Part shown: in pieces, positions 44,041 through 53,559 of the stretch
Layout: the number at the start of each line of letters is the position of its first letter
Numbering within the stretch: position 1 is the stretch's first letter
Assembly: GCA_017469925.1 (NCBI GenBank)
Contig: JAFUFK010000016.1
Coordinates: 124,001 to 188,000, forward strand
Origin: Bacteroidaceae bacterium
GTDB taxonomy: Bacteria > Bacteroidota > Bacteroidia > Bacteroidales > Bacteroidaceae
Direction: 5' to 3'
Length of the DNA stretch: 64,000 nucleotides
Made by a program: the position numbers and the translations under genes
Notes under the pieces: model-generated
The model's database searches: none
Told to the model about the DNA's origin: nothing
The model's input: the letters and a program-made list of their open reading frames with translations, nothing else

Positions 44041-44600
44041 GCTTCTTCCTTTTTATATCGTGGCAGCAGGAAACGCTCAGGATAGCGTGCCGTCACGCCT
44101 TGATACATCTCTGCCAACTGCCTGTAAACTTCATTCAGACTATCCAAGTCGCCGATGACACCTGCCACCCCGGCCTCTTTCCGTCGGTAGTCGAGATAGA
44201 CGGCGATGATGGGTACCTGCGCCTTGTATGCCATGTAGTAGAAACCGGCATCCCACCGTTCCGTCGGCGCGAAGCCTCCCTCTGGACAGATGACGAAGTG
44301 CAGTTCGTCGGCCTCCCCCAGCAGATGACTGATATGCCAGATGGCGTTCTGCCCTTTTACGCCCCTGATAGGGATAGCCCCTATCATCCGCATCACGATG
44401 CCCATAGGGAATCGGAAAAGTTCTTTCTTGCTCAGCAGCCGGTGGCGAACGCCAAACGACCGCAGTACCAACTTGCCGATGACCGCATCCCAGTAGGAAG
44501 TGTGCGGGGCAAACACCACGATGCTCCTTCTGATGGCAGGCCACTCATCCACCACCTTCCAGCCTAAAATCCGATTCAGTATGATGCGTTCTGCTTTCAA
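44037..44600 (-). CDS. 1-acyl-glycerol-3-phosphate acyltransferase-like protein
   Basis: 187 residues, short for the family but complete for the catalytic core. The HxxxxD motif is in APHTSYWDAVIG; the second motif is FVICPEGGFAPTE (EGG in place of the usual EGT). A motif-II like KKELFRFPMGIVMRMIGAIPI region is also present. It would acylate a lysophospholipid or related lipid alcohol at the membrane. It is preceded by the TolC-type gene (gap five bases). Confidence 0.86.
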   Translation of the reverse strand: MKAERIILNRILGWKVVDEWPAIRRSIVVFAPHTSYWDAVIGKLVLRSFGVRHRLLSKKELFRFPMGIVMRMIGAIPIRGVKGQNAIWHISHLLGEADELHFVICPEGGFAPTERWDAGFYYMAYKAQVPIIAVYLDYRRKEAGVAGVIGDLDSLNEVYRQLAEMYQGVTARYPERFLLPRYKKEEA

Positions 44601-44605
44601 TGTTC

Positions 44606-46021
44606 TTACGGCGTGAGGTGACCAGTGGTGCGGAGATATTCGGTTTCGTTGATGCGGAGTTGGGTGTGGGCTTCGATGAGGTTGCTATGGGCTTGCTGCC
44701 ACTGCGACTGGGCATCGAGGAGGTCGGTGAGGGTGGCCAGGGACTCGTCGTAGCGGAGGTGCATGACACGGAGGTTCTCGTCGGCCTGCTGCTGACCGAC
44801 GATGGCGGTCTGGAGCATCCGCTGGCTGTCGCTGAGGTTCTGGGCGGCGTTCTGGGCCTCGATGGTGAGCAGGCGGGTGGTCTGCTGCTGGTCGAGACGG
44901 GTGCTCTCTACATCGAGGCGGGCACGCTTCACCTTCTTCAGGTCGGCTCCCCAGTGCCAGATGGGGATGCTCATGGAGAGCAGAGCCATGGGGCTGTTGC
45001 CGCTGATGGTATAGTTGGCGGGGATGATGGTGCCGTCGGCAGGCGATGTCAGTTGGCCCCGCAGTTTCAGGTTGTCGTAGTGGCTGTAGCCGATGGACAG
45101 GCCAAGGGTGGGCAGAAGGTTGGCACGCTGCATACGAACCTGCAATTCGCTGGCACGAACAGACTGTGCGAGGAGGGCGACTTCGGGGCGGTCGGAGATA
45201 TCAACTTCTTGGAGTGAAGAATGAAGAGTGAAGAGTGAAGAATTTGCTACCGCACTTCCATTCGCAGAGTATTCCACGGAACCGTCGGCAAGGAGGGTGT
45301 CGGTGGGCTGGTAGGCAATAGTCAGGTCGGTGCCCATGACGTTGCAGAGGGAGAGGCGGCAGATTTCGGCACCATTGCGGGCCTTTTGCAACTGATAGTC
45401 AATCTCACTGAGTTTGGTCTCGATGCGCAACAGGTCGTTGCGGGTGGCCAGGTTGGCCTCGACGCTGGTGCTGACCTGTCGCCAGAGCCCTTCCATCTGG
45501 CGGTGGAGGGCTTCGAGCATAGTGACCTTCTGGCGCACGGCGACCAGCGTAAAGTAGGCCCGGTCGGCATCGGCGATGACCTGCTGCTCAGTCTTGGCAC
45601 GCTGCAACTGAGCCACCTCCTCGCCAACCTTTGCCAGTTTGTTGGCGGTGACGATCTTGCCCCCGGCGAAGATGGGCTGCGTCAGGTTGAGTCCGGCAAG
45701 ATAGGTGCCGCGCATCTGCAGTTCGAGGTCGTCAAGCAGGCGGGTGTCTTTGCGGAAGATGGCGGTGACGGAACCGTCGAGTTTCGGCAGGTAACTGGCA
45801 AAGGCCATCTGGCGGTCGAGTTCGGACTGGCGCACGGCAAGGTCGGCCTTTTGCAAGGACTCGTTATGAGCCAGTGCCTGCCGACGGCAGTCGGAAAGGG
45901 TGAGACTCACGAGACCCACCCCCGGCCCATCCCTCACAGGGAGGGGAGTAGTTACCTGGCTAAACACAGGGATTGCCGTACAAACGATAGCGATAATATA
46001 TAAAATCTTTTTCATCATCAT
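44606..46021 (-). CDS. TolC-family outer membrane efflux protein with repeat inserts
   Basis: About 471 residues; starts at 46021, 46018 or 46015 (MMMKKILYIIAIV) are possible. A signal peptide ends near IPVFSQ. Two OEP repeats of long helices are seen: LSDCRRQALAHNESLQKADL and, in the second half, EVALLAQSVRASELQVRMQR. The outer-membrane trimer would form the exit duct of the RND pump. Residues just after the signal peptide (TPLPVRDGPGVGLV) are GC-rich palindromic repeat DNA, and residues about 259-271 (NSSLFTLHSSLQE) are microrepeat DNA. It ends five bases before the acyltransferase gene. Confidence 0.9.
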   Translation of the reverse strand: MMMKKILYIIAIVCTAIPVFSQVTTPLPVRDGPGVGLVSLTLSDCRRQALAHNESLQKADLAVRQSELDRQMAFASYLPKLDGSVTAIFRKDTRLLDDLELQMRGTYLAGLNLTQPIFAGGKIVTANKLAKVGEEVAQLQRAKTEQQVIADADRAYFTLVAVRQKVTMLEALHRQMEGLWRQVSTSVEANLATRNDLLRIETKLSEIDYQLQKARNGAEICRLSLCNVMGTDLTIAYQPTDTLLADGSVEYSANGSAVANSSLFTLHSSLQEVDISDRPEVALLAQSVRASELQVRMQRANLLPTLGLSIGYSHYDNLKLRGQLTSPADGTIIPANYTISGNSPMALLSMSIPIWHWGADLKKVKRARLDVESTRLDQQQTTRLLTIEAQNAAQNLSDSQRMLQTAIVGQQQADENLRVMHLRYDESLATLTDLLDAQSQWQQAHSNLIEAHTQLRINETEYLRTTGHLTP

Positions 46022-46093
46022 TATAGTCTTATTATACAAGGAGCAAAACTACTTACTCCCCTCCCTCGCAGGGAGGGGCTGGGGGGTGGGTCT
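45911..46093. repeat. Inverted pair of GC-rich palindromic repeats around the tolC start
   Basis: One copy (45911-45953) lies in the start region of the TolC gene, core CCATCCCTCACAGGGAGGGG. The other (46050-46093) encodes the last residues of the RND protein (RPTPQPLPAREGSK), core CCCCTCCCTCGCAGGGAGGG. They face each other across the intergenic gap and could form a long hairpin in the transcript. Confidence 0.8.
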
Positions 46094-49000
46094 CTCTGGC
46101 TTTTGAACGTGGAATACGGTGGTGTAGAGGATGGGCAGGAAGACGAGGGTGATGAGCGTGCCAGCCACGAGGCCCGACATGATGCAGATGGCCATGGAGC
46201 CATACATAGGGTCGGGAATGAGGGGAGCCATGCCCAGGATGGTGGTCATGGAGGCCATCACCACGGGACTGGTGCGGCTGACGGTGGCCTGGATAATGGC
46301 ATTGTAGGGATGCATGCGCTCCTCGCGCTGCAGGCGGTTAATCTCGTCGATGAGCACGATGGCATTCTTGATCATCATGCCGATAAGGCCCATCAGTCCG
46401 AGAATGGCGATGAACGTGAACGGCTGGCCGCTGACGAGCAGCGTGGGCGCAATGCCACAGAGGATGAACGGAAGACAGAAGATGACGATCAGCACCTGCT
46501 TCCAGTTGTTGAACAGCAGCAGGAGCACGATGATGATGATGAAGAAGGCGATGGGGAACAGGCCGATGATACTGGCCGACGATTCGGAAGAGGAGTTGCT
46601 TTCGCCCATCCACTTCATGGAGTAGCCCTCGGGCAGCGGTATGCTCTCCACGGCCTCACGGATGTCGTTCTCGGCCAGTTTCGGCGTGGCATCTTCCATA
46701 TAGGGGTTAGGGTCGCACTCGGCCTCGATGGTGCGCTGTCCGTTCTTGCGGTAGATGAAATCGTTCTCCCACTCCATGCTGAGCCCGCCCGCCACGGTGC
46801 TCAGCGGCGTGCTGCGGTAGAGTTTGTTCTGAATGTCGTCAATGTTCTTCGTACCCGTCAGCAGTCCGGCAAAGTCCTCTTGGTCGAGGTTCAGGTTGAG
46901 TGTGCCCCAGACGGGAATGTCGTCGAAGTTGGCGATGCGCGAGCCGTCGTCGTTGCGAATCTGCATCTGCACCACGACGCTCTTGTCCCTGTCCTTGATG
47001 ACACCCACGGGCAGACCGTCGGTGGCTGCCAGCAGGGCGTTGGCCACGTCGTTGCGGTTCAGACGGCTGCGCACGGCATCGCTCTGCACGTAGTCGGCCA
47101 CGAGGGCCTTGCCCTTCGGCCGCCAGTTGTTCGACACCGAGTAGGCATCCACATACTTGCTGCCGCGCATGATGTCCTCGGCCTGTGCACAGAGGCTGCG
47201 CAGCACGTCGGGGTCGGGCCCCTGAAACTCCACCTCGACGGTGTGGCTGGTGCCAATGCTGAAGTTGTAGTTACGGAAGCGGATATAGGCATCAGGATAT
47301 TGCTCACGCAGCCTCGGACGTATCTCGGCGATGACCTCTTTCATCGACTTGTAGTCATCGCAGTCGATGATGAGTTCGCCATAGCGGTTGCCGCCACTGT
47401 TCATCACGCGCACCAGACTGTAGCGGGCGGGCGACGCGCCCATGGCCGCCGTGACGCGGTTGATGCGCGGGTTCTCCAGCAGTTGCTTTGACATCTGCAT
47501 CAGGTCGGACTTCACGCGGTCGGGCGAACTCTGGTTAGGCAGATAGTACTCCACCACGAACTGCGAATAGTCGAAGTCGGGGAAGAACACGTTCTTCACC
47601 TTCGTGAAACCGAACAAGCAGAGCACCAGCAGACCGACGGCACAGACGATGGTCGTCCGTTTGTAATCGACCAGCGTGGCTATCAGGCTGCGAATGCGCT
47701 GCTGCATACGGCTTTCCTTCACCTGGCCGTCCGGCGCCTGCTGCTTCTCGCGGCGCGGCAGCCAGGCCCACACGCACGACGGCACCTGCACGATGGCTAT
47801 CACCCATGAGGCCAGCAGCGAGATGCACAGCACGAGGAACAGGTCGCGGCAGTACTCGCCCGCCGTGGTCGGCGAAAGGTAGGTGGGCAGGAACGTCAGC
47901 ACGGCTATCACCGTAGCGCCCAGCATGGGCAGGGCCGTGTTGCCCACGATATTATATAGGTATGTCTTCGGGCCTGCGCCGCGCTTGCGGTCCACGAGGA
48001 TGCCGTCGAGTATCACGATGGCATTATCGACCAACATTCCCATCGCCACGATGAACGCACCCAGCGAGATGCGCTGCAGGGTGCTGCCGCAAAGCAGCAG
48101 GACGGGGAACGAGATGGCTATGGAGAGCACCAGGCCCGTGCCGATGATGAGTCCGCCACGCCAGCCGTAGGTGAACATCAGCACGAGTATCACGATGAGC
48201 ACCGACTCCAGCAGGTTGATCATGAAGTTGCCAATGGCATCGTTCACCTGGTCGGGCTGGAAGAATATCTTCTGCGTCTCGAAGCCAGCAGGCAGCCGCT
48301 GGCTCACTTCGGCCAGTTTCTTATCGACAGCCTTTCCCACGTCGGGCACCACCACGCCGTCCTGTAGTGTGATGCAAATAGCCACCGCCGGACTGCCGTT
48401 GACGAAGAAGCCGTTGGTCTGCGGCTCCTGATAGGTACGCTCCACGGTGGCAATGTCGCCCAGACGCATCAGTTTGCCGCCCGTGCTGCTGATGATGAGG
48501 TTGGCAATGTCGTCCTCGTTCTCCAGGGCGTTGCTCACACGCAGTTGCACACGGTCCTCACCGTCGTCAGCATTGCCGGCATTCACCGTCTTGCCCGCGT
48601 TCTGCAAGCCCATCATCACCTGTGTGGGCAGCATGCCGTTGCGGGCCAGCCGGTCCTTCGACAGCGTCACGTTGATGACCTCGCTGCGCGTGCCCACGAT
48701 GTTGATGCGCTTCACGCCCGCCACGGTCAGCAGTTCGCGCCGTATCAACTTGGCATAGCGCTCCATCTCGGTGGGCGTATAGCCGTCGGCGGTCACGGCA
48801 TAGAAGAGGCCATAGACATCGAGCATGTCGTCTATGACGATGGGTGCATAGCATCCGCTCGGCAGTTTCGAGGCTGCGTCGCTCGCCTTGCGCCGCAGGA
48901 AGTCGAAGTGCTGCTCCATCTCTGTCATCTTCACCGTCGAGTTGAACTTCACGGCGATGGTCGCCATGCCTGTCTGACAACTCGACGTTATCTCTTTCAC

Positions 49001-49231
49001 GTCGGGCAGCGTGCGCAGTTCGTCCTCCATCACCTGCACGGCCTTCAGTTCCACCTCATGGGCCGATGCGCCGGGATAGGCCAGCACCACCGATGCCTGC
49101 TTCACCGCCACGGCAGGGTCTTCCAGTTTGGGCATCTTCAGAAAACTGTAGACACCGAGGAACAGGGTCGTCAGCACGAAACTCCAGAAGATGACCGGCC
49201 GCTTGATAAAGAATTCTGTTATCTTTTGCAT
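46049..49231 (-). CDS. RND efflux pump inner-membrane transporter (AcrB-like)
   Basis: 1060 residues, full length. The first helix is FIKRPVIFWSFVLTTLFLGV; the RND fold repeats with LESVLIVILVLMFTYGWRG and, in the second half, GLFPIAFFIIIIVLLLLF. The proton-relay helix contains the family pattern FIVAMGMLVDNAIVILDGIL, with the two Asp partly conserved, and IGMMIKNAIVLIDEINRL in the second repeat. The C-terminal 14 residues come from repeat DNA. It exports drugs, dyes, bile salts or lipids with the adaptor (gene upstream) and the TolC-type protein (gene downstream). Confidence 0.95.
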   Translation of the reverse strand: MQKITEFFIKRPVIFWSFVLTTLFLGVYSFLKMPKLEDPAVAVKQASVVLAYPGASAHEVELKAVQVMEDELRTLPDVKEITSSCQTGMATIAVKFNSTVKMTEMEQHFDFLRRKASDAASKLPSGCYAPIVIDDMLDVYGLFYAVTADGYTPTEMERYAKLIRRELLTVAGVKRINIVGTRSEVINVTLSKDRLARNGMLPTQVMMGLQNAGKTVNAGNADDGEDRVQLRVSNALENEDDIANLIISSTGGKLMRLGDIATVERTYQEPQTNGFFVNGSPAVAICITLQDGVVVPDVGKAVDKKLAEVSQRLPAGFETQKIFFQPDQVNDAIGNFMINLLESVLIVILVLMFTYGWRGGLIIGTGLVLSIAISFPVLLLCGSTLQRISLGAFIVAMGMLVDNAIVILDGILVDRKRGAGPKTYLYNIVGNTALPMLGATVIAVLTFLPTYLSPTTAGEYCRDLFLVLCISLLASWVIAIVQVPSCVWAWLPRREKQQAPDGQVKESRMQQRIRSLIATLVDYKRTTIVCAVGLLVLCLFGFTKVKNVFFPDFDYSQFVVEYYLPNQSSPDRVKSDLMQMSKQLLENPRINRVTAAMGASPARYSLVRVMNSGGNRYGELIIDCDDYKSMKEVIAEIRPRLREQYPDAYIRFRNYNFSIGTSHTVEVEFQGPDPDVLRSLCAQAEDIMRGSKYVDAYSVSNNWRPKGKALVADYVQSDAVRSRLNRNDVANALLAATDGLPVGVIKDRDKSVVVQMQIRNDDGSRIANFDDIPVWGTLNLNLDQEDFAGLLTGTKNIDDIQNKLYRSTPLSTVAGGLSMEWENDFIYRKNGQRTIEAECDPNPYMEDATPKLAENDIREAVESIPLPEGYSMKWMGESNSSSESSASIIGLFPIAFFIIIIVLLLLFNNWKQVLIVIFCLPFILCGIAPTLLVSGQPFTFIAILGLMGLIGMMIKNAIVLIDEINRLQREERMHPYNAIIQATVSRTSPVVMASMTTILGMAPLIPDPMYGSMAICIMSGLVAGTLITLVFLPILYTTVFHVQKPERPTPQPLPAREGSK

Positions 49232-49278
49232 ATCTCAAAACTCTCAACATTTAATTCTTCACTTTTCACTCTTCACTT

Positions 49279-50337
49279 TTACAGCAGTCCTCCCACGTTG
49301 GTCTTGTCGGTCTCGCCGATGATGGTCACCCGCTCACCGTCGGTCAGCACATGGGCACCGGCGCGGACAACGCTCTCGCCTGCCTGCAAACCGCTGGTGA
49401 CAATGACCTGTCCCGACTTGTCTATACTGCCCACGGTGACCTCGCGGCGGTGGACGATGCTGTCCTGGCCTACAACGAACACACAGGTCTTGCCGCCATG
49501 CTCCATGAAGGCATGTTGCGGAAGGGTGACACCGCGCGACGTTGAGTCGGGGGCCACGTTGATATACACGTCGATGCTCTCACCGGCACTCAGCCGTGCG
49601 TCGATGGCATAGCGCAGGGCGAAAAGTTGGTTGGCATCGGCCTTGGGCTGCACGCTGATGGGGTGCAGGGCATATTGCCGCCCGGCAGCCACGCCATAGA
49701 CCTCGCGGAAACGGTCGCGCTGACGATAGACATCGGCAGGCACACTGACCTCCACCTCCATGCGGCCCACATTGAGCAGTTCCACCACGCAGGTGCCGAC
49801 GCCCACCTGTTCCGACGGCTCGAAGTTCACGTGCTGCACCACGCCGCTGACGGGTGCCGTCAGACGGGTGTAACTGAGTTGGTTCTGCTTCGACTGCAGG
49901 TTGATGCGTGCCTGTTCCAGTCCGCTTTCAGCCTTCTCATAGTCGTTGCCTGAGAGGGCGTCGTTCTGGCGCAGCCGCTGAAGCCGTTCCACCTCGCCAC
50001 GCAACTGGTCGTACTGCGTCTTGGCAGCATCCACGGCCAGTTGGTAGTCCTTGGTGTCGAGCGTGGCGATGAGTGCTCCCGCACCTACGTGGTCGCCCTC
50101 CTTCACCAGTATGCGGCTGATCTGTCCCGGTGTCTTGAATCCCAGACTGATGCTCTGACGTTCGCGCACCACACCCGAGAAATTCTTTGCCTGTGCACCG
50201 CCCGACTCGCCCGGCGTCACCACCATCACGCTGTGCCGCTGCTGCACGGCCTCTTCTTTCTTTTCCTTGCAACTGCCCATCGTCAGCACCACGACCAACG
50301 CGGCCACAAGTAGAATTGCTGTCCTGTTCATATCCAT
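49279..50337 (-). CDS. RND periplasmic adaptor lipoprotein (HlyD/AcrA family)
   Basis: 352 residues. It starts MDMNRTAILLVAALVVVLTM, followed by a lipobox-like GSC at residues 21-23, so it is likely a lipoprotein. A biotinyl-lipoyl domain (SLGFKTPGQISRILVKEGDHVG), an alpha-hairpin (KTQYDQLRGEVERLQRLRQN) and a beta-barrel (VEVSVPADVYRQRD) follow, then the membrane-proximal domain with IYVNVAPD-type repeats. It is the first gene of the six-gene operon. It is transcribed divergently from the AraC gene at 50,518. Confidence 0.92.
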   Translation of the reverse strand: MDMNRTAILLVAALVVVLTMGSCKEKKEEAVQQRHSVMVVTPGESGGAQAKNFSGVVRERQSISLGFKTPGQISRILVKEGDHVGAGALIATLDTKDYQLAVDAAKTQYDQLRGEVERLQRLRQNDALSGNDYEKAESGLEQARINLQSKQNQLSYTRLTAPVSGVVQHVNFEPSEQVGVGTCVVELLNVGRMEVEVSVPADVYRQRDRFREVYGVAAGRQYALHPISVQPKADANQLFALRYAIDARLSAGESIDVYINVAPDSTSRGVTLPQHAFMEHGGKTCVFVVGQDSIVHRREVTVGSIDKSGQVIVTSGLQAGESVVRAGAHVLTDGERVTIIGETDKTNVGGLL

Positions 50338-50486
50338 TTATTTATTATAGTTTTATGTCAAATTCGCGTGCAAAGTTCCTCATAATTTCCCATATTCCTA
50401 CTATCCATACGGCTGCAAAAGTGTCCCGTAGGATTGCAAGGGCAAAAAATCACTCCCATAAAGGGCTTGTTCTTGTTCTTTTTTAC

Positions 50487-50494
50487 TATTTTTG
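50487..50494 (+). promoter_or_regulatory. Promoter -7 element of the second AraC gene
   Basis: TATTTTTG (50487-50494) is followed by GCAGC. The ATG at 50518 lies 23 bases later, and an in-frame earlier start at 50434 is upstream of it. On the opposite strand a related CACTTTTGCAGCC lies near 50,415, which may be the divergent promoter for the efflux operon. Confidence 0.5.
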
Positions 50495-50517
50495 CAGCAT
50501 CAAAGTGGCAAAAAGGT

Positions 50518-51444
50518 ATGGCAAGACAGATGACCCGCAACGTATTCTTCTCGGGGATGCCCGACTTCGGACAGGTGATGTACGAGCAAGGACTCGCACT
50601 CTACGACACGCTGGAGGGGTTCCGGCAAGGTGGAGTTGAGGACTGCTGCGACGTGGAGTTTGTGGACTACCCCGTGCGGGCGCAGATGGTGATGTTCATC
50701 CTCTGCGTGAGCGGGCGCATCGGCATGAGGCTGAACCTTCAGGACTACGTCATGACAGACGGCGACGTGATGGTGGTCAGGCCCAACACCATTTACGAAT
50801 CGCTCCGTCTGTCGGCAGGCTCGAAGGTGGCGGCCCTGATGGTGGCCGACACGTTCTACCACCTCTTTCCCCGCAACCACCAGGCAGGGCCGCTGCCAGC
50901 CATCGACCCGGTGGCGGTCTGTGCCGACGAGGCCCTGGTGGCTCACCTCGTGAACATCTATCACCGGATGCGCGACGTCATCCATACCGAAGACTTCAGC
51001 CATAAGGAGGATGCCCTGCGCGGCTACCTGCAAGTGGCATCGAGCATTCTGGACAGTCTCTGCGACCGCATGGAGGCGCAGCAGCACAAGCCGGCGGACA
51101 AGAGCAGCCGCTCGGAAGCCATCTATACCCGTTTCGTGAGCGATGTACACAGCCACTTCCGTCAGCACCGCGACACGGCCTTCTATGCCGGACTGCAGTG
51201 TGTCACGCCCAAGTATTTCGGCCAGATGGTGCGTCGCGCCTCGGGCCGTATGCCGTCTGACATCATCGGCGAGTATGTCATCCTGGAGGCCAAGATGCTG
51301 CTGCGTTCCGAACACTACACCGTTCAGCAGGTGTGCAACCTGCTGAACTTCCCCAATCCGTCGTTCTTCGGCAAGTATTTCAAGGCCCACGTCGGCCAGA
51401 CACCCCGCCAGTTTGCGGAGCAGACAGAGCGTAAACAATCATGA
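50518..51444 (+). CDS. AraC family transcriptional regulator
   Basis: 308 residues from ATG 50518 (MARQMTRNVFFSGM). The N-terminal cupin-like sensor has VDYPVRAQMVMFILCVSGRIG and TDGDVMVVRPNTI. The C-terminal AraC domain has HYTVQQVCNLLNFPNPSFFG and KAHVGQTPRQFAEQ, close in layout to the first AraC of the element. The divergent position suggests control of the RND operon, the patatin/beta-barrel gene after it, or both. The patatin gene overlaps its stop by four bases. Confidence 0.9.
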   Translation: MARQMTRNVFFSGMPDFGQVMYEQGLALYDTLEGFRQGGVEDCCDVEFVDYPVRAQMVMFILCVSGRIGMRLNLQDYVMTDGDVMVVRPNTIYESLRLSAGSKVAALMVADTFYHLFPRNHQAGPLPAIDPVAVCADEALVAHLVNIYHRMRDVIHTEDFSHKEDALRGYLQVASSILDSLCDRMEAQQHKPADKSSRSEAIYTRFVSDVHSHFRQHRDTAFYAGLQCVTPKYFGQMVRRASGRMPSDIIGEYVILEAKMLLRSEHYTVQQVCNLLNFPNPSFFGKYFKAHVGQTPRQFAEQTERKQS

Positions 51445-53498
51445 TGAATATGCAATACACAAAAAAGGTGATGGTCATAGTAGTCCTGCTGCTGACGATG
51501 CTGCCGGCAGGGGCACAGACCGTGGCAGACAGTACGAGTAGCGACCGCAGGCCACGCGTGGGCGTGGTGCTGAGCGGCGGCGGTGCAAAGGGCATGGCAC
51601 ACATCGGTGTGCTGAAGGTGCTGGAGCGGGCGGGCATCCCCGTGGACATTGTGACGGGAACGTCGATGGGCAGCATCGTGGGCGGACTTTATGCCACGGG
51701 CTACTCGGCCGCGCAACTCGACTCCATCGTGAGGGCGCAGGACTGGACAAGCCTGCTGGCCGACAGGATGGAACTGCGGCAGCAGAGCCTCGCCAGCCGC
51801 AAGAAGCAGAACACGTATCTGCTGACGAAGCGGTTTGCGATGGGCAAGAAGGACATGAGCGACATGGGACTGCTGCGGGGGCGCAACATCAGCCGGTTGT
51901 TTGAGCAACTGGTGGGGCGCGACTCCATCGACTTCAACACGCTGACCATTCCCTTTGCCTGCGTGGCGACGGACATCGTGGACAACACCGAATACGACTT
52001 CCACAGCGGACGGCTGGCACAGGCCATGCGGGCCTCGATGGCCATCCCTGCGGCCTTCTCGCCCGTCAGACTGGGCGACCATGTACTCGTCGATGGTGGC
52101 CTGCGCAACAACTATCCTGCCGACCTGGCCCGCGAGATGGGGGCCGACATCATCATCGGCGTGAGCGTGCAGGGAGAGGGCAAGACAGCCGACGACCTCG
52201 GCTCTACGGGCAGCATCATCGGACAGATTGTCGATGTGAACTGCAAGAACAAGTACGATGACAACTGGGCGATGACAGACGTAAGAATCCGTGTGGACGT
52301 GAAAGGCTACAGCACGGTGAGCTTTACACCTGCCGCCATCGACACGCTGATTCGTCGGGGCGAGGAGGAGGCCATGAGGCACTGGGAGGAGATTCTTGCC
52401 GTGAAGCAGCAGGCGGGCGCCCCGCTTGTACCCCAGCCCCACAAACCGATGATGCCGGAAGTCGCCTCTGAACCAGAGCCAGACAAGCCCAGCGAGGCCT
52501 CCGTATCCGTCGGTGTACGTTTTGACAGCGAGGAACGGGTGGCCATGCAGGGCAATCTCAATGTTCCCTTCAACACCAGGACACCCACCGACCTCGACCT
52601 GACCCTGCGCCTCGGCAAGCGCATCATGGCCCGCGCCGAACTGGCCGCCCACCGCCATAAGGGAGCCAGTCAGATGACCTCCAAACTGATGAGCCGTGTC
52701 GCCTACCTCTTCCGGCACGACGAAATCAACATCTACAACGAGGGCGACAAGTCGTTCAACTTCACCTACAACCAGCACGTGGGCGAACTGACGCTGCTCG
52801 ACTTCGGCATCCGCAACTTCAACTTCGACCTCGGTGCCCGCTTCGACTACTATGACTTCCGCGACCTGCTCATAGACCATCTGGCCAACTATGCGGGTAT
52901 CGACATCGGCGACGACCACTACATCAGTTACCATGCCCGCGTGGCCTACACCTCCGAGGACTCCTGGCAGTTCCCCACACGCGGCGCCGCCTTCCGTGCG
53001 CAGTATGCCTACTATACCGACAACTTCGCCGACCTGAACGACCGTCCCGGACTGAGCGACATCAGTGCCTCGTGGCGCATCAACATGCCCCTTTCGTCGC
53101 GCTTCATCCTGCAGCCGATGGCCTACGGGCGGCTGCTGTTCGGTGCTGAGCGTCCCGTCTATCTGAGCAATGCCATCGGCGGCGAGTGGTTTGCCCACTA
53201 CACCGACCAGCAAATGCCCTTTGCTGGCATCGGCCATCTGGAGCATACCGACCCGCACTTCCTCGCCGTCCAGATGCAGGGCCAGCAGCGCATCGGCAGC
53301 AACCACTACGTCACCCTGCGCCTTGCCGCCGCCCAGCACGCCCGGCGGCTCAGCGAAATCACCGACCACCACACCATGCTCGGCCTCCAGATGGCCTACG
53401 CCTACAACACCCCCTTCGGCCCCCTCGGTGCCTCCCTCGGCTATAGCAACCACACGAAGAAACTGAACTTCTTCGTCAACCTCGGCTTTGAGTTCTGA
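51441..53498 (+). CDS. Patatin phospholipase with C-terminal outer-membrane barrel
   Basis: 685 residues with a signal peptide (VMVIVVLLLTMLPAGAQ). The patatin domain has GVVLSGGGAKGMAHIG, GTSMG (nucleophile Ser75), and VDGGLRNNYPAD (catalytic Asp). The second half is made of alternating strands rich in aromatic residues (YDDNWAMTDVRIRVDV; FNFTYNQHVGELTLLDFGIR) and ends with a C-terminal Phe (FFVNLGFEF), as in Omp85/FplA-type barrels. This is a type Vd (PlpD/FplA-like) phospholipase design. It would act at the outer membrane. Its function in the element is unknown. Confidence 0.9.
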   Translation: MMNMQYTKKVMVIVVLLLTMLPAGAQTVADSTSSDRRPRVGVVLSGGGAKGMAHIGVLKVLERAGIPVDIVTGTSMGSIVGGLYATGYSAAQLDSIVRAQDWTSLLADRMELRQQSLASRKKQNTYLLTKRFAMGKKDMSDMGLLRGRNISRLFEQLVGRDSIDFNTLTIPFACVATDIVDNTEYDFHSGRLAQAMRASMAIPAAFSPVRLGDHVLVDGGLRNNYPADLAREMGADIIIGVSVQGEGKTADDLGSTGSIIGQIVDVNCKNKYDDNWAMTDVRIRVDVKGYSTVSFTPAAIDTLIRRGEEEAMRHWEEILAVKQQAGAPLVPQPHKPMMPEVASEPEPDKPSEASVSVGVRFDSEERVAMQGNLNVPFNTRTPTDLDLTLRLGKRIMARAELAAHRHKGASQMTSKLMSRVAYLFRHDEINIYNEGDKSFNFTYNQHVGELTLLDFGIRNFNFDLGARFDYYDFRDLLIDHLANYAGIDIGDDHYISYHARVAYTSEDSWQFPTRGAAFRAQYAYYTDNFADLNDRPGLSDISASWRINMPLSSRFILQPMAYGRLLFGAERPVYLSNAIGGEWFAHYTDQQMPFAGIGHLEHTDPHFLAVQMQGQQRIGSNHYVTLRLAAAQHARRLSEITDHHTMLGLQMAYAYNTPFGPLGASLGYSNHTKKLNFFVNLGFEF

Positions 53499-53559
53499 TA
53501 TATATGATAGGAACAAGATGACAAAGTTTTGAATGATTGCGGAAAAATAAAGCGAAAGA

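Noticed and set aside
30926-44600. Calling the operon a complete aryl polyene cluster
   Set aside because: No ammonia lyase, acyl-CoA ligase, second ketosynthase or chain-length factor is visible, so only a partial resemblance is claimed.
51324-53516. 730-codon open frame antisense to the patatin/barrel gene
   Set aside because: No recognisable domain; the plus-strand patatin motifs and signal peptide decide the coding strand.
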